Positions 42,467-51,486 of a stretch of 64,000 bases of DNA are shown piece by piece. The number at the start of each line of letters is the position of its first letter. The stretch's first letter is position 1. Below the pieces are notes generated by a model. It worked only from the letters and a program-made list of their open reading frames with translations, searched no databases and had not been told where the DNA came from. The DNA is taken from the NCBI GenBank assembly GCA_016712745.1, contig JADJQN010000015.1:868001-932000 (forward strand), given 5' to 3'. This DNA comes from Sandaracinaceae bacterium (GTDB taxonomy: Bacteria; Myxococcota_A; Polyangia; Polyangiales; JADJQN01). The translations under genes and the position numbers were made by a program.

Positions 42467-45466
42467 TTAGCGGCGAGTGCGGGGCGTGCGGGGCGTGCGA
42501 GGTGCGCGCGGCGGCGGCGGTGGCGGACAGGCAATGCACTGGTGCGCACGCGAATCGCAGCACGCGGTTGCTCCGCCGCACTGCGAGTTGTCGAGACACG
42601 AGACGCACGCATTGGCATCGCTGCCGCCATTGCACACCCCGTTCGGACAGGTCGTCCCGCGACGCGCTGCTGGATGCGTGCATCGTCCGTTGGAACACGT
42701 GTCGGTGGTGCAGGCGTTTGTGTCGCCGCACTGACCGTCGGCCACGCATTGGACGCACGAGGTGCGCCCGTTGCAGAAGCCAGTCGGGCAGGTCGTGCCG
42801 CTTGCCGCTGGACGATTGCTGCACGTGCCGTTGGCGCCGCAGCTATCGGTCGTGCAGGGATTGTTGTCGTCGCAATGCGCGGCCGTCGTGCACTGCTGGC
42901 ACTCGTGCTGGCCAACGTTGCAATGGGAGGTCTGGCCGCGACATTGCGCATCGGACAAACAACTTACGCAGGCCGGCGTGCTGCCGGATGTATCGCAAAC
43001 GCCGCGGCCGCACGGTGCAGCTGATGCCATCGCGGGGTTCGAGCAACTGCCGTTCGTGCAGACGTCGTTCGTGCACATGTTGCTGTCGTTGCACTGCGCG
43101 TTGTTCAAGCACGCCTGGCACTGACTTGTTTGGGTATTGCAGTGGGGAGTCGCTCCACTGCATTGCGAATCGCTCACGCACGCGACGCACATTGGAGCCG
43201 CAGCCCCGTTGCACACGCCGCCAGCGCACGAGGTACCTCGCGAGCTCGGACGCGACGAGCAAGTGCCGTTTGGATTGCACGTGTCGACGGTGCACTCGAC
43301 ACTGTCGTTGCAATGCCCAGCGTTCAAGCAGGCTACGCAGCGACTGGTGCCGTTGCAGTAACCGGCTTCGCAGGTCTGACCCGCCGGCGTCGAGCGGTTC
43401 TGGCAGCTTCCCGCGACGCATGAGTCTTGGGTGCAGCTGTTGTTGTCGTTGCAGTCACCCGCGCCGACACACTGCACGCAACGGCTGCGCGCAACATCGC
43501 AGTGCGAGGTGTTGCCACCGCACTGTGCATCGCTTACGCACGCCACGCACTGCGGCGCGGACGCTGCGCCGTTGCACACGCCGCCCGAGCACGCTGTGCC
43601 CGGAGCTTGCGAGATGTGCGCACACGCACCGCCTGAACACGTATCGGTCGTGCAGCCATTTCCGTCGTTGCATTGCGCGTCGGTGATGCACTGAGCGCAT
43701 CGGTTGGTGCTGGTGTCACAGCGCGGCGTGTTGCCGCTGCACTGTGCGTCGCTTACGCATTGCACGCACATCGGAGCTGCGGCCACGCCGTTACAGACGC
43801 CGCCTTCGCAGGATTGTGCCGTCGGAAGGGCAGTAAACACGCAGCTGCCTTCGCTGCTACAGGTGTCGCCGGTGCAGTTGTTCTGATCCGTGCAGTGCCC
43901 AGCATTCAAGCAGGCGCGGCAAGTGTGCGAGTTGACTTCGCAGTACGGCGTCGATCCACCGCAGTTGTTGTCAGCTACGCACTGCACGCAGGTGGAATCC
44001 GCGCCGCCCGTGCAAGCACCAAGCGAGCAGGTCGCGCCCAAATCGCGCGGCGGATGCGAGCACACGCCAGCGGTGCAACGGTCGGCCGTGCATTCGTCGG
44101 TGTCCCGGCAGTTGGCGTGCGGGTCGCGTGCAACGGTGGTGCGCGCGGCTCCGGGTTCAGCGCTGTCGAGCGAGCAGTCGTTGTCGCTGTCGACATCGAG
44201 GTAGTCGGCCAGGCCGTCGAGGTCTACGTCGGTGCGTGTACATGCGCCTTCTTGCGCGTCGGGAACGTGATCGCCGTCGGCGTCGCCATCGTCGGACGCG
44301 GCTCGCGCTTGGAAAATCACCACCGGGATGTCGGTCGTGTCGCCTGCGCGCGAAACCGTTTTGAACACGCTGATCGGAAGTGTGGTTGCGCCGGGCGCAA
44401 GCGACGCAATCTCCCAAAGCTCGTCGTCTGAGCGTCCGCCCGCATTGTCGAGAGAGTCCGGCGTCATCCCAACTGGGCGTCCCCGAGCGTCGGCGCCCAG
44501 ATTACCAACCGTGTAGAGACCTTCGGCTCCCGCGCCGCCAGTTTGGATGCATGTGCCTGTAGGCGCAGGCGTCATATCGTCGGTGCCGCCGGAGCGTGTT
44601 GAGACGACCGCGCCGTTTACGCGGACGGTGGCGTTTTCGTCGCAGCCTGCGAGGTCGAGGGCGAAAGCCATCGTTAGAACGGCGGGGTCATAACCGAGCT
44701 GCGTGCGGTTGCACTGCGAGCCAATCGCCGCGGGAAGGGTAAGGGTCTGCGTGTAAGCGGTCGCCGCCGTCTGCGGAATCGGAGTGACGCCGTCCGCCAC
44801 AACGACAATGCGCGGAGGCAGTCGATTCAATTCGTATTCGACAACGAGCGTGTGGCCAGCAATCCAAATGTTGGACGCTTCGGCGTCGTCGCCCCGTTCG
44901 GCGATCGCCACGTTGAACGTTCCAGAGCGAGCCGCGGTCGCGAGAGCGCGTAGCGTATTGGTGACGTTGGTGGTGAAGAGATGGTAACTCGGGCGCCCGT
45001 TGAAGGAGGGAAGAGGCTCGCGTCGAGTTGAGTCGCCATTGCCTTCAAGATTGCGGGTCTGCGTGTTGGCGCCTTCCCCAATACGTACAAAGCGATGACC
45101 GGGGATGGCGCGGATGCCGCCGCCGTTGAAGTTGTAAGCGCTCGAGTAGAGCCACGCTGCGCGAACGGCCGAGCCGTTGGGGATCTGCACCCGCAGAGTT
45201 CCAGTCGCTTCTTCCGTGGTGCTGCTCTTGAGACCGATGCCGCTCGATACAACGCCACCGTGAACCACTTCGGAGATGCGTGGTGCCCAGGTTTCGGACG
45301 GCGCTGCAACCGGGGCGCGGCGGCGATTCTGAGCCGAGATGACTCCGAAAACCGTCATGCACACGGTCGCGACGAACGCGAATGCAAACAGGTAAGTCGA
45401 CTTACGCGAACGCGGCTTTTGGCCCTCGCGACCGTCGATGCTCGTGTGTTTGATTTCAGCGCTCAT
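42467..45466 (-). CDS. Large Cys-rich exported repeat protein
   Basis: ATG 45466 follows GGGAGAAGAG and gives 999 residues. An N-terminal membrane anchor or signal (STYLFAFAFVATVCMTVFGVI) precedes a beta-rich domain of about 320 residues. A thrombospondin type 3-like Asp-rich stretch follows (DGDADGDHVPDAQEG, DVDLDGLADYLDVDSDND). The C-terminal 450 residues are Cys repeats, each about 45 residues. The recurring pattern is C..C.....C.D.N.CT.DTC..G.C......GT.C..GVCNG, alternating with CV.CVSD.QC.G.T.HCD. The tail is PPPPPPRAPRTPRTPRTRR. Such proteins are abundant on Myxococcota surfaces, and the TSP3-like part may bind calcium. Its function is unknown. Confidence 0.85.
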   Translation of the reverse strand: MSAEIKHTSIDGREGQKPRSRKSTYLFAFAFVATVCMTVFGVISAQNRRRAPVAAPSETWAPRISEVVHGGVVSSGIGLKSSTTEEATGTLRVQIPNGSAVRAAWLYSSAYNFNGGGIRAIPGHRFVRIGEGANTQTRNLEGNGDSTRREPLPSFNGRPSYHLFTTNVTNTLRALATAARSGTFNVAIAERGDDAEASNIWIAGHTLVVEYELNRLPPRIVVVADGVTPIPQTAATAYTQTLTLPAAIGSQCNRTQLGYDPAVLTMAFALDLAGCDENATVRVNGAVVSTRSGGTDDMTPAPTGTCIQTGGAGAEGLYTVGNLGADARGRPVGMTPDSLDNAGGRSDDELWEIASLAPGATTLPISVFKTVSRAGDTTDIPVVIFQARAASDDGDADGDHVPDAQEGACTRTDVDLDGLADYLDVDSDNDCSLDSAEPGAARTTVARDPHANCRDTDECTADRCTAGVCSHPPRDLGATCSLGACTGGADSTCVQCVADNNCGGSTPYCEVNSHTCRACLNAGHCTDQNNCTGDTCSSEGSCVFTALPTAQSCEGGVCNGVAAAPMCVQCVSDAQCSGNTPRCDTSTNRCAQCITDAQCNDGNGCTTDTCSGGACAHISQAPGTACSGGVCNGAASAPQCVACVSDAQCGGNTSHCDVARSRCVQCVGAGDCNDNNSCTQDSCVAGSCQNRSTPAGQTCEAGYCNGTSRCVACLNAGHCNDSVECTVDTCNPNGTCSSRPSSRGTSCAGGVCNGAAAPMCVACVSDSQCSGATPHCNTQTSQCQACLNNAQCNDSNMCTNDVCTNGSCSNPAMASAAPCGRGVCDTSGSTPACVSCLSDAQCRGQTSHCNVGQHECQQCTTAAHCDDNNPCTTDSCGANGTCSNRPAASGTTCPTGFCNGRTSCVQCVADGQCGDTNACTTDTCSNGRCTHPAARRGTTCPNGVCNGGSDANACVSCLDNSQCGGATACCDSRAHQCIACPPPPPPRAPRTPRTPRTRR

Positions 45467-45711
45467 GAACTCTTCTCCCGCCCTCTGGCGACCTACGGGC
45501 CTGCCACGCGGGGAAGGTACGCAATGTCCCCACTTCAGGGAACAGGAAGATCGCTTCGGCGGCTCCCGGCAGGTTGTTTTTGCGCGAATAAGGACGTTGA
45601 TGGGACGAATTAGCTCGTTTTTAGCGATCGCAGGCCAATTGGGGCGCGTTCGCGTGACGCCGTCCGCCGAGAGAAGAAGCGCCGCTTGGAGTTGCAAGCT
45701 ATCGTCTGCGC
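45467..45711. other. 245-bp divergent intergenic region
   Basis: This gap separates the Cys-rich protein gene (minus) from the YkgJ-like gene (plus) and should hold both promoters. I see no convincing coding frame, no long palindrome and no reliable -35/-10 pair. Confidence 0.35.
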
Positions 45712-46200
45712 GTGACCGATTCGGATGTGCGAAGCCTGCATGAGCGCGTCGAGCGGAAGGCGCGACGACTGCATGTGTTGCATCAAGCGCGCACCCAGTG
45801 TCGTAGCGGTTGCAGTTCGTGTTGTGTCGACGAGCTGACGGTCTTCGAGGTTGAAGCGGATGAGATACGGACGAGCTACGCAGAGCTGCTTGCTCGCGGC
45901 ACTCCGCACGCCCCGGGGGCGTGTGCGTTTCTGGACGTGGCAAACGCGTGCCGTATCTACGAGCATCGCCCTTATGTTTGTCGCACGCAGGGATTGCCGC
46001 TGCGCTGGATCGATGAGCGTGACGACGAAGCAGTCGAGCTTCGCGACATCTGTCCACTCAACGAAAACGGGCCCCCCGTCGAAATGCTAGCGGAGGAAGA
46101 GTGCTGGACCTTGGGACCGTTCGAAGAGGAGCTGGCTACGATGCAGTCGGTTTCACATCCCGAGCTAACGCGCATCCCATTACGCACCCTCTTCAAATAA
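45712..46200 (+). CDS. YkgJ-family zinc/iron-chelating cysteine cluster protein
   Basis: The 162-residue protein starts at GTG 45712. The N-terminal cluster CRSGCSSCC (30-38) matches the CxxxCxxCC signature of the family. It is followed by CAFL, CRIYEHRPYVCRTQG and DICPL, the remaining conserved Cys positions. Family members are thought to bind zinc or an iron-sulfur cluster, and their role is unclear. The gene ends right before the REP-like array that flanks the transposase. It is a monocistronic plus-strand gene. Confidence 0.8.
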   Translation: MTDSDVRSLHERVERKARRLHVLHQARTQCRSGCSSCCVDELTVFEVEADEIRTSYAELLARGTPHAPGACAFLDVANACRIYEHRPYVCRTQGLPLRWIDERDDEAVELRDICPLNENGPPVEMLAEEECWTLGPFEEELATMQSVSHPELTRIPLRTLFK

Positions 46201-46206
46201 AGGGAT

Positions 46207-46297
46207 AAAGGGGACGTTCCCCTTTTTTGCGCCGCCCGGAAAAGGGGACGTTCCCCTTTGGGGTTGGCGATGCCAAAAAAGGGGAACGTCCCCTTTT
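46207..46297. repeat. Three REP-like palindromes upstream of the RAYT gene
   Basis: Units occur at 46207-46228 (GGGGACGTTCCCC), 46238-46259 (same orientation) and 46275-46297 (GGGGAACGTCCCC, opposite orientation). Each is flanked by A and T runs. The last two form an inverted pair 15 bases apart, REPIN-like. The first starts 6 bases after the YkgJ-like stop codon. Confidence 0.92.
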
Positions 46298-46357
46298 GCC
46301 TTTTGCTTTTTGGGGGGGCGATGCGCAACGTTTCGGTCGCGGGTGCGATGAGCATGC

Positions 46358-47035
46358 ATGCCTCGACTCGCGCGCGCCTTCACTCGGACCGACTGTTACC
46401 ACGCGCTCAGTCGCGGCAACGAGAAGGCGACAATCTTCTACGACGACAACGACTACGCAGACTTCGTCGACCTAATGGACCGCGCCAGCGCCCGCCACCC
46501 GATCGAACTATTCGCGTACTGCCTGATGCCAAACCACTTTCATTTTGCGGTGCGCGCATCGCCGCCGCGGTCGCTTTCGCGGTGGATGCACACACTGCTG
46601 ACGTCACACTCCCAGCGATTCCGTGCAAAGTATGGGGGCGCGGGTCACGTGTGGCAGGGGAGGTACAAGACCTTCGCCGTGCAACAAGACGAGCATCTGA
46701 TGCGGGTGCTCCGCTACGTGGAGCGAAATCCGGTTACTGGGGGATTCGTGCGTCGTGCCGAGGACTGGCCATGGTCGAGCGCGCGGGAGCGACACTTTTC
46801 GCTAGCACGGGTGTCAAAAGCTCCTGTTTCGCTGCCGCCTGCTGCAGACTGGCTTGCTTGGGTCAATGAAGCACTCAGTGAGCGTGAGTTGCACCGGCTT
46901 CGCGAGAACACCACAAAGGGCACGCCGTACGGAGATGCCTCCTGGATTGCTGAGACCGTCAACGCGCTTGGGCTGGGTGCCACCATGCGACCGCGCGGGC
47001 GTCCCCGGACAACGCTGTCGCCGCGGGCAAAGTGA
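46358..47035 (+). CDS. rayT: REP-associated tyrosine transposase (RAYT, Y1/HUH family)
   Basis: The 225-residue protein is a single-strand transposase of the IS200-like Y1 superfamily. It has CYHALSRGNEKATIF (13-27), the HUH pair His60/His62 in YCLMPNHFHF, and the catalytic Tyr120 in VLRYVERNPVTGG. DWPWSS (136-141) follows, as in RAYT enzymes. The C-terminal ~75 residues are a family-specific extension. RAYTs are domesticated and act on REP palindromes instead of moving themselves. Here three REP-like units precede and two follow the gene, which supports that assignment. There is no TnpB or IS terminus. The ATG at 46358 is internal to a longer frame reading through the repeats. Confidence 0.92.
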   Translation: MPRLARAFTRTDCYHALSRGNEKATIFYDDNDYADFVDLMDRASARHPIELFAYCLMPNHFHFAVRASPPRSLSRWMHTLLTSHSQRFRAKYGGAGHVWQGRYKTFAVQQDEHLMRVLRYVERNPVTGGFVRRAEDWPWSSARERHFSLARVSKAPVSLPPAADWLAWVNEALSERELHRLRENTTKGTPYGDASWIAETVNALGLGATMRPRGRPRTTLSPRAK

Positions 47036-47100
47036 AAAAGGGGAACGTCCCCTTTAACGCTGTCGGCACGGGCAAAGTGAAAAAGGGGAACGTCCCCTTT
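47011..47100. repeat. 45-bp tandem duplication carrying the RAYT 3' end and a REP unit
   Basis: The unit AACGCTGTCG...GTGAAAAAGGGGAACGTCCCCTTT is repeated at 47011-47055 and 47056-47100 with two mismatches. The first copy contains the last codons and stop of the RAYT gene. Both contain one REP unit (47035-47055, 47080-47100). The second copy ends inside the prfC stop codon. Confidence 0.9.
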
Positions 47101-48676
47101 AGCGCGGCCGGATCGGCGCGGTCTCTTCAAACGTCCAAGACGTGTTGTCGCGGATTGCGCGACGTAACTCGTATTCGTCGCGGAAGAGCGCCACGGTCTG
47201 TCCGTCCTGGTCCATGACACCCATCGTTACGCGCTGTGCCTCAAGCTCGCTCGGAGTTGCCTCCTTCACCCAGCGCGCCATCGTTACGCCCAGGGATTCG
47301 AGCTCTACGCGCGCACCGTACTCGTGCTCCAAGCGATAGCTGAGCACTTCAAACTGTAGGCGGCCGACGACACCGAGGATCGGATCTTTCTCGCGCCCCT
47401 TCTGCGTGAAGAGTTGAATGGTCCCCTCTTCGGACAACTGCTCAATGCCCTTGTGCATTTGCTTGCGCTTCATGGGATCGAGCAAACGTAACCGCGCGAA
47501 ATGTTCGGGAGAGAAACGCGGCACCGAGTCAAAGCTGAGCGGCCCTCCCGTTGAGAGCGTGTCGCCGATTCGAAAAATTCCAGGGTCAAACAAGCCGACG
47601 ATATCGCCCGCGTAGGCTTCGGCGACCGCTTCGCGATCCTGTGCGAAGAACTGTTCCGCTCGCGCGAGACGAACTTCCTTGTCGAGACGATAGTGGTTCA
47701 CACGCATGCCACCTTCAAACTTGCCTGAGCAAATACGAAGGAACGCGATGCGATCGCGATGCGAAGGGTCCATGTTCGCTTGCACTTTGAAGACGAAAGC
47801 GGTGAAGCGTTTGTCGTCGGGATTAACAATGCCCGCACTCGTTTCGCGTGGTCCCGGCGGGGGGCAAATATTGGCAAAAGCCTCGAGGAAGGGCTCGACG
47901 CCAAAATTCGTGAGAGCGCTTCCGAAGAAGACGGGCGTCACTTCGCCCTTCAAGAATTTCTCGCGATCGTACTTGTCGCCTGCGCCATCGAGTAACTCGA
48001 TTTCGCTGCGCATCTCGTTCGCGAGCTCTGCACCGGCGATTCTGTCGATGGCGGCGTCGTCGAGGCCGGACACCTTTTGGACCGGAGCGCGTCCTCCCTT
48101 GAGGCCAGGATCGAAGAGCATCACTTCGTGCAGCTCGCGGTCATATACACCGCGAAAGCGGTCGCCGCTGCCAATGGGCCAAGTGCGGGGCACGGTAGGC
48201 AGCTGAAGCACGTCTTCGACTTCCGACATGAGCTCGAACGGATCGCGCGAAGGGCGGTCAAGCTTGTTCACGAATGTGACGATCGGCGTTCCGCGCTTGC
48301 GGCAGACGTCGAAGAGCTTGCGCGTTTGCGCCTCCACTCCTTTGGCCGCATCGATCAACATGATGGCGCAGTCCGCTGCCATCAGTGTGCGATAGGTGTC
48401 CTCGCTGAAGTCTTGATGTCCCGGTGTGTCGAGCAGGTTGTACTCGATGCCTCCGTACACGAAGTGAAGCACGCTCGACGTGATCGAGATGCCGCGCTTC
48501 TTCTCAAGCTCCATCCAATCGCTGGTGGCCGACTTCTGGGCGCGACGCGCCTTGACTGCGCCGGCTGTATGAATGGCTCCTCCGTACAGGAGAAGCTTTT
48601 CGGTCAGCGTCGTCTTGCCAGCATCCGGATGCGAGATAATCGCAAACGTGCGCCTTTTCTGGGACTCGGTGACCAT
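47099..48676 (-). CDS. prfC: Peptide chain release factor 3
   Basis: This translational GTPase recycles RF1/RF2 from the ribosome after termination. It has 525 residues, the usual length. G1 is SHPDAGKTTLTE (15-26), G2 lies in KKRGISITSS, G3 is DTPGHQDFSEDTYRTL and G4 is VNKLDRPSRDPFEL, all typical of RF3 rather than EF-G or LepA. The last codons overlap the REP palindrome at the RAYT end: the TAA stop lies in it. The gene is divergent from hisB and stands alone. Confidence 0.95.
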   Translation of the reverse strand: MVTESQKRRTFAIISHPDAGKTTLTEKLLLYGGAIHTAGAVKARRAQKSATSDWMELEKKRGISITSSVLHFVYGGIEYNLLDTPGHQDFSEDTYRTLMAADCAIMLIDAAKGVEAQTRKLFDVCRKRGTPIVTFVNKLDRPSRDPFELMSEVEDVLQLPTVPRTWPIGSGDRFRGVYDRELHEVMLFDPGLKGGRAPVQKVSGLDDAAIDRIAGAELANEMRSEIELLDGAGDKYDREKFLKGEVTPVFFGSALTNFGVEPFLEAFANICPPPGPRETSAGIVNPDDKRFTAFVFKVQANMDPSHRDRIAFLRICSGKFEGGMRVNHYRLDKEVRLARAEQFFAQDREAVAEAYAGDIVGLFDPGIFRIGDTLSTGGPLSFDSVPRFSPEHFARLRLLDPMKRKQMHKGIEQLSEEGTIQLFTQKGREKDPILGVVGRLQFEVLSYRLEHEYGARVELESLGVTMARWVKEATPSELEAQRVTMGVMDQDGQTVALFRDEYELRRAIRDNTSWTFEETAPIRPR

Positions 48677-48798
48677 ACGAAGGACGCCCTATTAACCTTG
48701 TCGCCAGATTCTCGCAAGCCGGGCCAAGCTCGCTTCGATAACTGCATATAGCTGCGCATATACGGGGCGCGCAAAGTCCTCGTGCTATCGTTCGGCCC

Positions 48799-49392
48799 AT
48801 GGCTCGCCAAGCAAACGTGGAGCGAACGACCAAAGAGACACGCATCTCAGTGCGCGTAAACCTCGATGGAACGGGCGCATACTCGGTGAAGACGCCCTTA
48901 CCGTTTCTGACGCATATGGTTGAGCAGCTCTCGCGTCACGGGCTTTTGGATCTGGACGTGGACGCGACGGGCGACACGCATATTGACGGTCATCACACCA
49001 CGGAAGATCTCGGCTTTGTGCTCGGCAAAGCGGTGGCGGATGCCCTAGGAGACCGGGCCGGCATCAAGCGCTACGGATCAGCGACGCTGCCGATGGACGA
49101 AGCGTGCGTGACATGCGCTCTCGATTTGTCAGGTCGCCCCTTCTTCGTTTGGAAGGTGCCGATGCCCAAGGCCAAGATTGGAGAGTTTGACACGGAGCTC
49201 GCGGAGGTCTTCTTCGAAGCGTTCGCGCGGGGCGCGCAATGCAATCTGCACATGCTCCTGCACCAAGGTGAAGTGCTTCACCATATCGTCGAAATTTCAT
49301 TCAAGGCGTTGGCTCGCGCTTTGCGCGAAGCCGCGACAGTGGACCCGCGCGTCGCAGGCGTTCCGTCGACCAAGGGCACTCTTACTGAATGA
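48799..49392 (+). CDS. hisB: Imidazoleglycerol-phosphate dehydratase
   Basis: This enzyme performs the sixth step of histidine synthesis, dehydrating imidazole glycerol phosphate. It has 197 residues and is monofunctional, without the N-terminal phosphatase domain found in enterobacterial HisB. Metal-ligand motifs are HIDGHHTTEDLG (61-72) and the second half motif HHIVEISFKALARALREA. SGRPFFVWKV is also conserved. The stop overlaps the hisH start by 4 bases (ATGA), so the his genes are translationally coupled. A 122-bp divergent gap to prfC should hold the promoter. Confidence 0.95.
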   Translation: MARQANVERTTKETRISVRVNLDGTGAYSVKTPLPFLTHMVEQLSRHGLLDLDVDATGDTHIDGHHTTEDLGFVLGKAVADALGDRAGIKRYGSATLPMDEACVTCALDLSGRPFFVWKVPMPKAKIGEFDTELAEVFFEAFARGAQCNLHMLLHQGEVLHHIVEISFKALARALREAATVDPRVAGVPSTKGTLTE

Positions 49393-50003
49393 GCGTGCGC
49401 CGGGAAGTCACCATAGTGGACATGGGCCTTGGGAATCTGCGCAGCGTGGCGCGAGCATTCGAGCGCGCTTCAGCGCTTGTGACGATTAGCGCTGACCCTT
49501 CGATGATTGCGCGCGCGAGCTGCTTGGTCGTGCCAGGGCAGGGCGCATTTCGTGATTGCGCGCTTGCGATTGAACGCGGCTTCGGCGATGCGCTGCGCGA
49601 GAGCATCGCACGCGGAATTCCCTATTTGGGCATATGCCTGGGAATGCAGATGCTTTTCGACTCGAGCGAAGAGGCGCCCAATGCAGCGGGGCTCGGGGTG
49701 TTCAAGGGCAAGGTGGTGCGCTTCGCGGTCGACTCAACACTGAAGGTTCCGCACATGGGCTGGAACAATGTGCATGCGACACACCCGTTTATGCAGGACG
49801 GCGCGTACTACTACTTCGTTCATTCCTATCACTGCGTGCCGGCGGACAGGAGTCTGGTAGCGGCGACCGTCGACTACGGCGGTGAGGTGTGTGCTGCAAT
49901 CGCGAAAGACAATCTCTTTGCGTGCCAATTTCACCCCGAGAAGAGCCAGGATGCAGGAGCACATCTCATCGAGAGCTTCCTAAACGGACCCGCATGGAGC
50001 TGA
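49389..50003 (+). CDS. hisH: Imidazole glycerol phosphate synthase, glutaminase subunit
   Basis: This class I glutamine amidotransferase supplies ammonia to HisF. It has 204 residues. The catalytic triad is Cys83 in GICLGMQ, with His182 and Glu184 in FHPEKSQ. VPGQGAF (48-54) and HMGWNNV (122-128) are also conserved. It sits between hisB and hisA with short overlaps on both sides. Confidence 0.95.
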   Translation: MSVRREVTIVDMGLGNLRSVARAFERASALVTISADPSMIARASCLVVPGQGAFRDCALAIERGFGDALRESIARGIPYLGICLGMQMLFDSSEEAPNAAGLGVFKGKVVRFAVDSTLKVPHMGWNNVHATHPFMQDGAYYYFVHSYHCVPADRSLVAATVDYGGEVCAAIAKDNLFACQFHPEKSQDAGAHLIESFLNGPAWS

Positions 50004-50713
50004 TCCCGGCGATCGATATTCTTGATGGCAAGGTTGTGCGTCTTCACAAAGGTGACTACGACACCGCGACAATCTACGCGGACGACCCGGTAGCGTGCGC
50101 GAAGAGGTTTTGCGATGCAGGAGCGCGTCGTCTGCATGTGGTCGATCTCGACGGCGCGCGTGACGGCAAGCCCGTGAATGCAGCGACCATTCGCGCCATC
50201 GTGAAGTCCACGCAACTTGCCGTACAGGTTGGCGGTGGCATTCGCAATCACGACACGGCAGCACGTTGGTTCGACGCAGGAGTGGAGCGCGTGGTGCTCG
50301 GCACATCGGCGGTGAAAGCCCCGGCGTTTGTCGAAGAACTATGCAAGGCCCGTCCGCTCGCCGTGGTCGTTGCGATTGACGCGCGGCACGGCGAAGTAGC
50401 CGTTGAGGGCTGGAAAGAGGGAAGCGGCATGCTCACCGCAGATCTTGCGCAAAGGGCGGACGCGTGGGGAGCTGCAGCAATCCTATTTACCGCCATTGAG
50501 CGCGACGGAACGCGCGAGGGGCCCGATGTCGTCGCCACAGCGGCGTTGCAGGCGCAACTTCGGGCCACCGTGATCGCCTCGGGCGGCATCGGCTCGCTCG
50601 ATGATCTGCGGGCGCTCGCCAAAGCCAACGTTCGCGCGGCGGTGTGCGGTCGCGCGCTTTACTCCGGTGCCTTTACTCTGGACGAAGCCTACGAGGTCCT
50701 TCGTACATGCTAA
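49994..50713 (+). CDS. hisA: ProFAR isomerase (phosphoribosylformimino-AICAR-P isomerase)
   Basis: This (beta-alpha)8 barrel isomerase performs the fourth histidine step. ATG 49994 gives 239 residues. Asp8 in AIDILDGKVVRL is the catalytic base or acid. The phosphate loops are QVGGGIR and ASGGIGSLDDL. VVVAIDARHGEVAVEGW carries the second conserved aspartate. It overlaps hisH by 10 bases and hisF by 7. Confidence 0.95.
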   Translation: MELIPAIDILDGKVVRLHKGDYDTATIYADDPVACAKRFCDAGARRLHVVDLDGARDGKPVNAATIRAIVKSTQLAVQVGGGIRNHDTAARWFDAGVERVVLGTSAVKAPAFVEELCKARPLAVVVAIDARHGEVAVEGWKEGSGMLTADLAQRADAWGAAAILFTAIERDGTREGPDVVATAALQAQLRATVIASGGIGSLDDLRALAKANVRAAVCGRALYSGAFTLDEAYEVLRTC

Positions 50714-51486
50714 CCAAGCGCATCATTCCTTGCCTTGATGTGAAAGACGGTCGGGTCGTGAAAGGCGTGCGCTTCGAAGGCTTACGAGACTCGGGCGATC
50801 CGGTGGAGTGCGCCATGCGATATGACCGCGACGGCGCTGATGAGATCGCGTTCTTAGACATTACCGCGTCGCACGAAGCGCGTCGCACACTCTTTGGTCT
50901 CGTCGAGCGCACGGCCGAGAATATTCGCGTTCCACTCACGGTCGGGGGCGGTGTGCGAACGCGCGACGACATCCGTGATTTGCTCAATGCGGGCGCAGAC
51001 AAGGTCTCGGTTAACACCGCCGCCGTTCGTGATCCGGATTTCATCGCGGACGCGAGCAGCGCATACGGTGCGCAGGCTATTGTCGTGGCGATTGATGCGA
51101 AGCGCAAAGCGGATGGCGTGCGATGGGAAGTATTTACGCACGGGGGGCGTCAGGGCACGGGCCTCGACGTTGTCGCGTGGGCCAAGCGCGTAGCTGCGCT
51201 TGGGGCGGGCGAGATACTCCTGACCAGCATGGACCGCGACGGCACGAAGGACGGCTACGACCTTGCGCTGACGGCCGCCGTGACAAGCGCCGTTTCGGTG
51301 CCCGTCATTGCATCGGGAGGCGTGGGCACGCTCGAACACATGCGCGACGGGTTTCTAGTGGGGCACGCCGATGCGGCACTTGCTGCGTCGATCTTCCACG
51401 ATGGGGCCTTTCGCGTGCAGGATGTGCGAACTTTTCTTGCCGACGCGGGCATCTCTGTGCGTCCATTCGGAAAAGGTTACGCGTGA
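50707..51486 (+). CDS. hisF: Imidazole glycerol phosphate synthase, cyclase subunit
   Basis: This barrel enzyme partners HisH to form imidazole glycerol phosphate and AICAR. ATG 50707 gives 259 residues. Asp11 lies in PCLDVKDGRVVKG, and the second conserved Asp in VVAIDAKRKADG. Phosphate-binding loops are TVGGGVRT and ASGGVGTLEHM. The stop overlaps a GTG start of the next gene by 4 bases (GTGA). Confidence 0.96.
   Translation: MLTKRIIPCLDVKDGRVVKGVRFEGLRDSGDPVECAMRYDRDGADEIAFLDITASHEARRTLFGLVERTAENIRVPLTVGGGVRTRDDIRDLLNAGADKVSVNTAAVRDPDFIADASSAYGAQAIVVAIDAKRKADGVRWEVFTHGGRQGTGLDVVAWAKRVAALGAGEILLTSMDRDGTKDGYDLALTAAVTSAVSVPVIASGGVGTLEHMRDGFLVGHADAALAASIFHDGAFRVQDVRTFLADAGISVRPFGKGYA

Noticed and set aside
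42424..43686. Plus-strand Cys/Arg-rich frame opposite the Cys-repeat protein
   Set aside because: Its Cys periodicity is the complement of the sense repeats, with no signal or start.
46358..47035. Complete IS200/IS605 insertion sequence
   Set aside because: No TnpB and no IS ends; the protein has RAYT features and sits among REP units.
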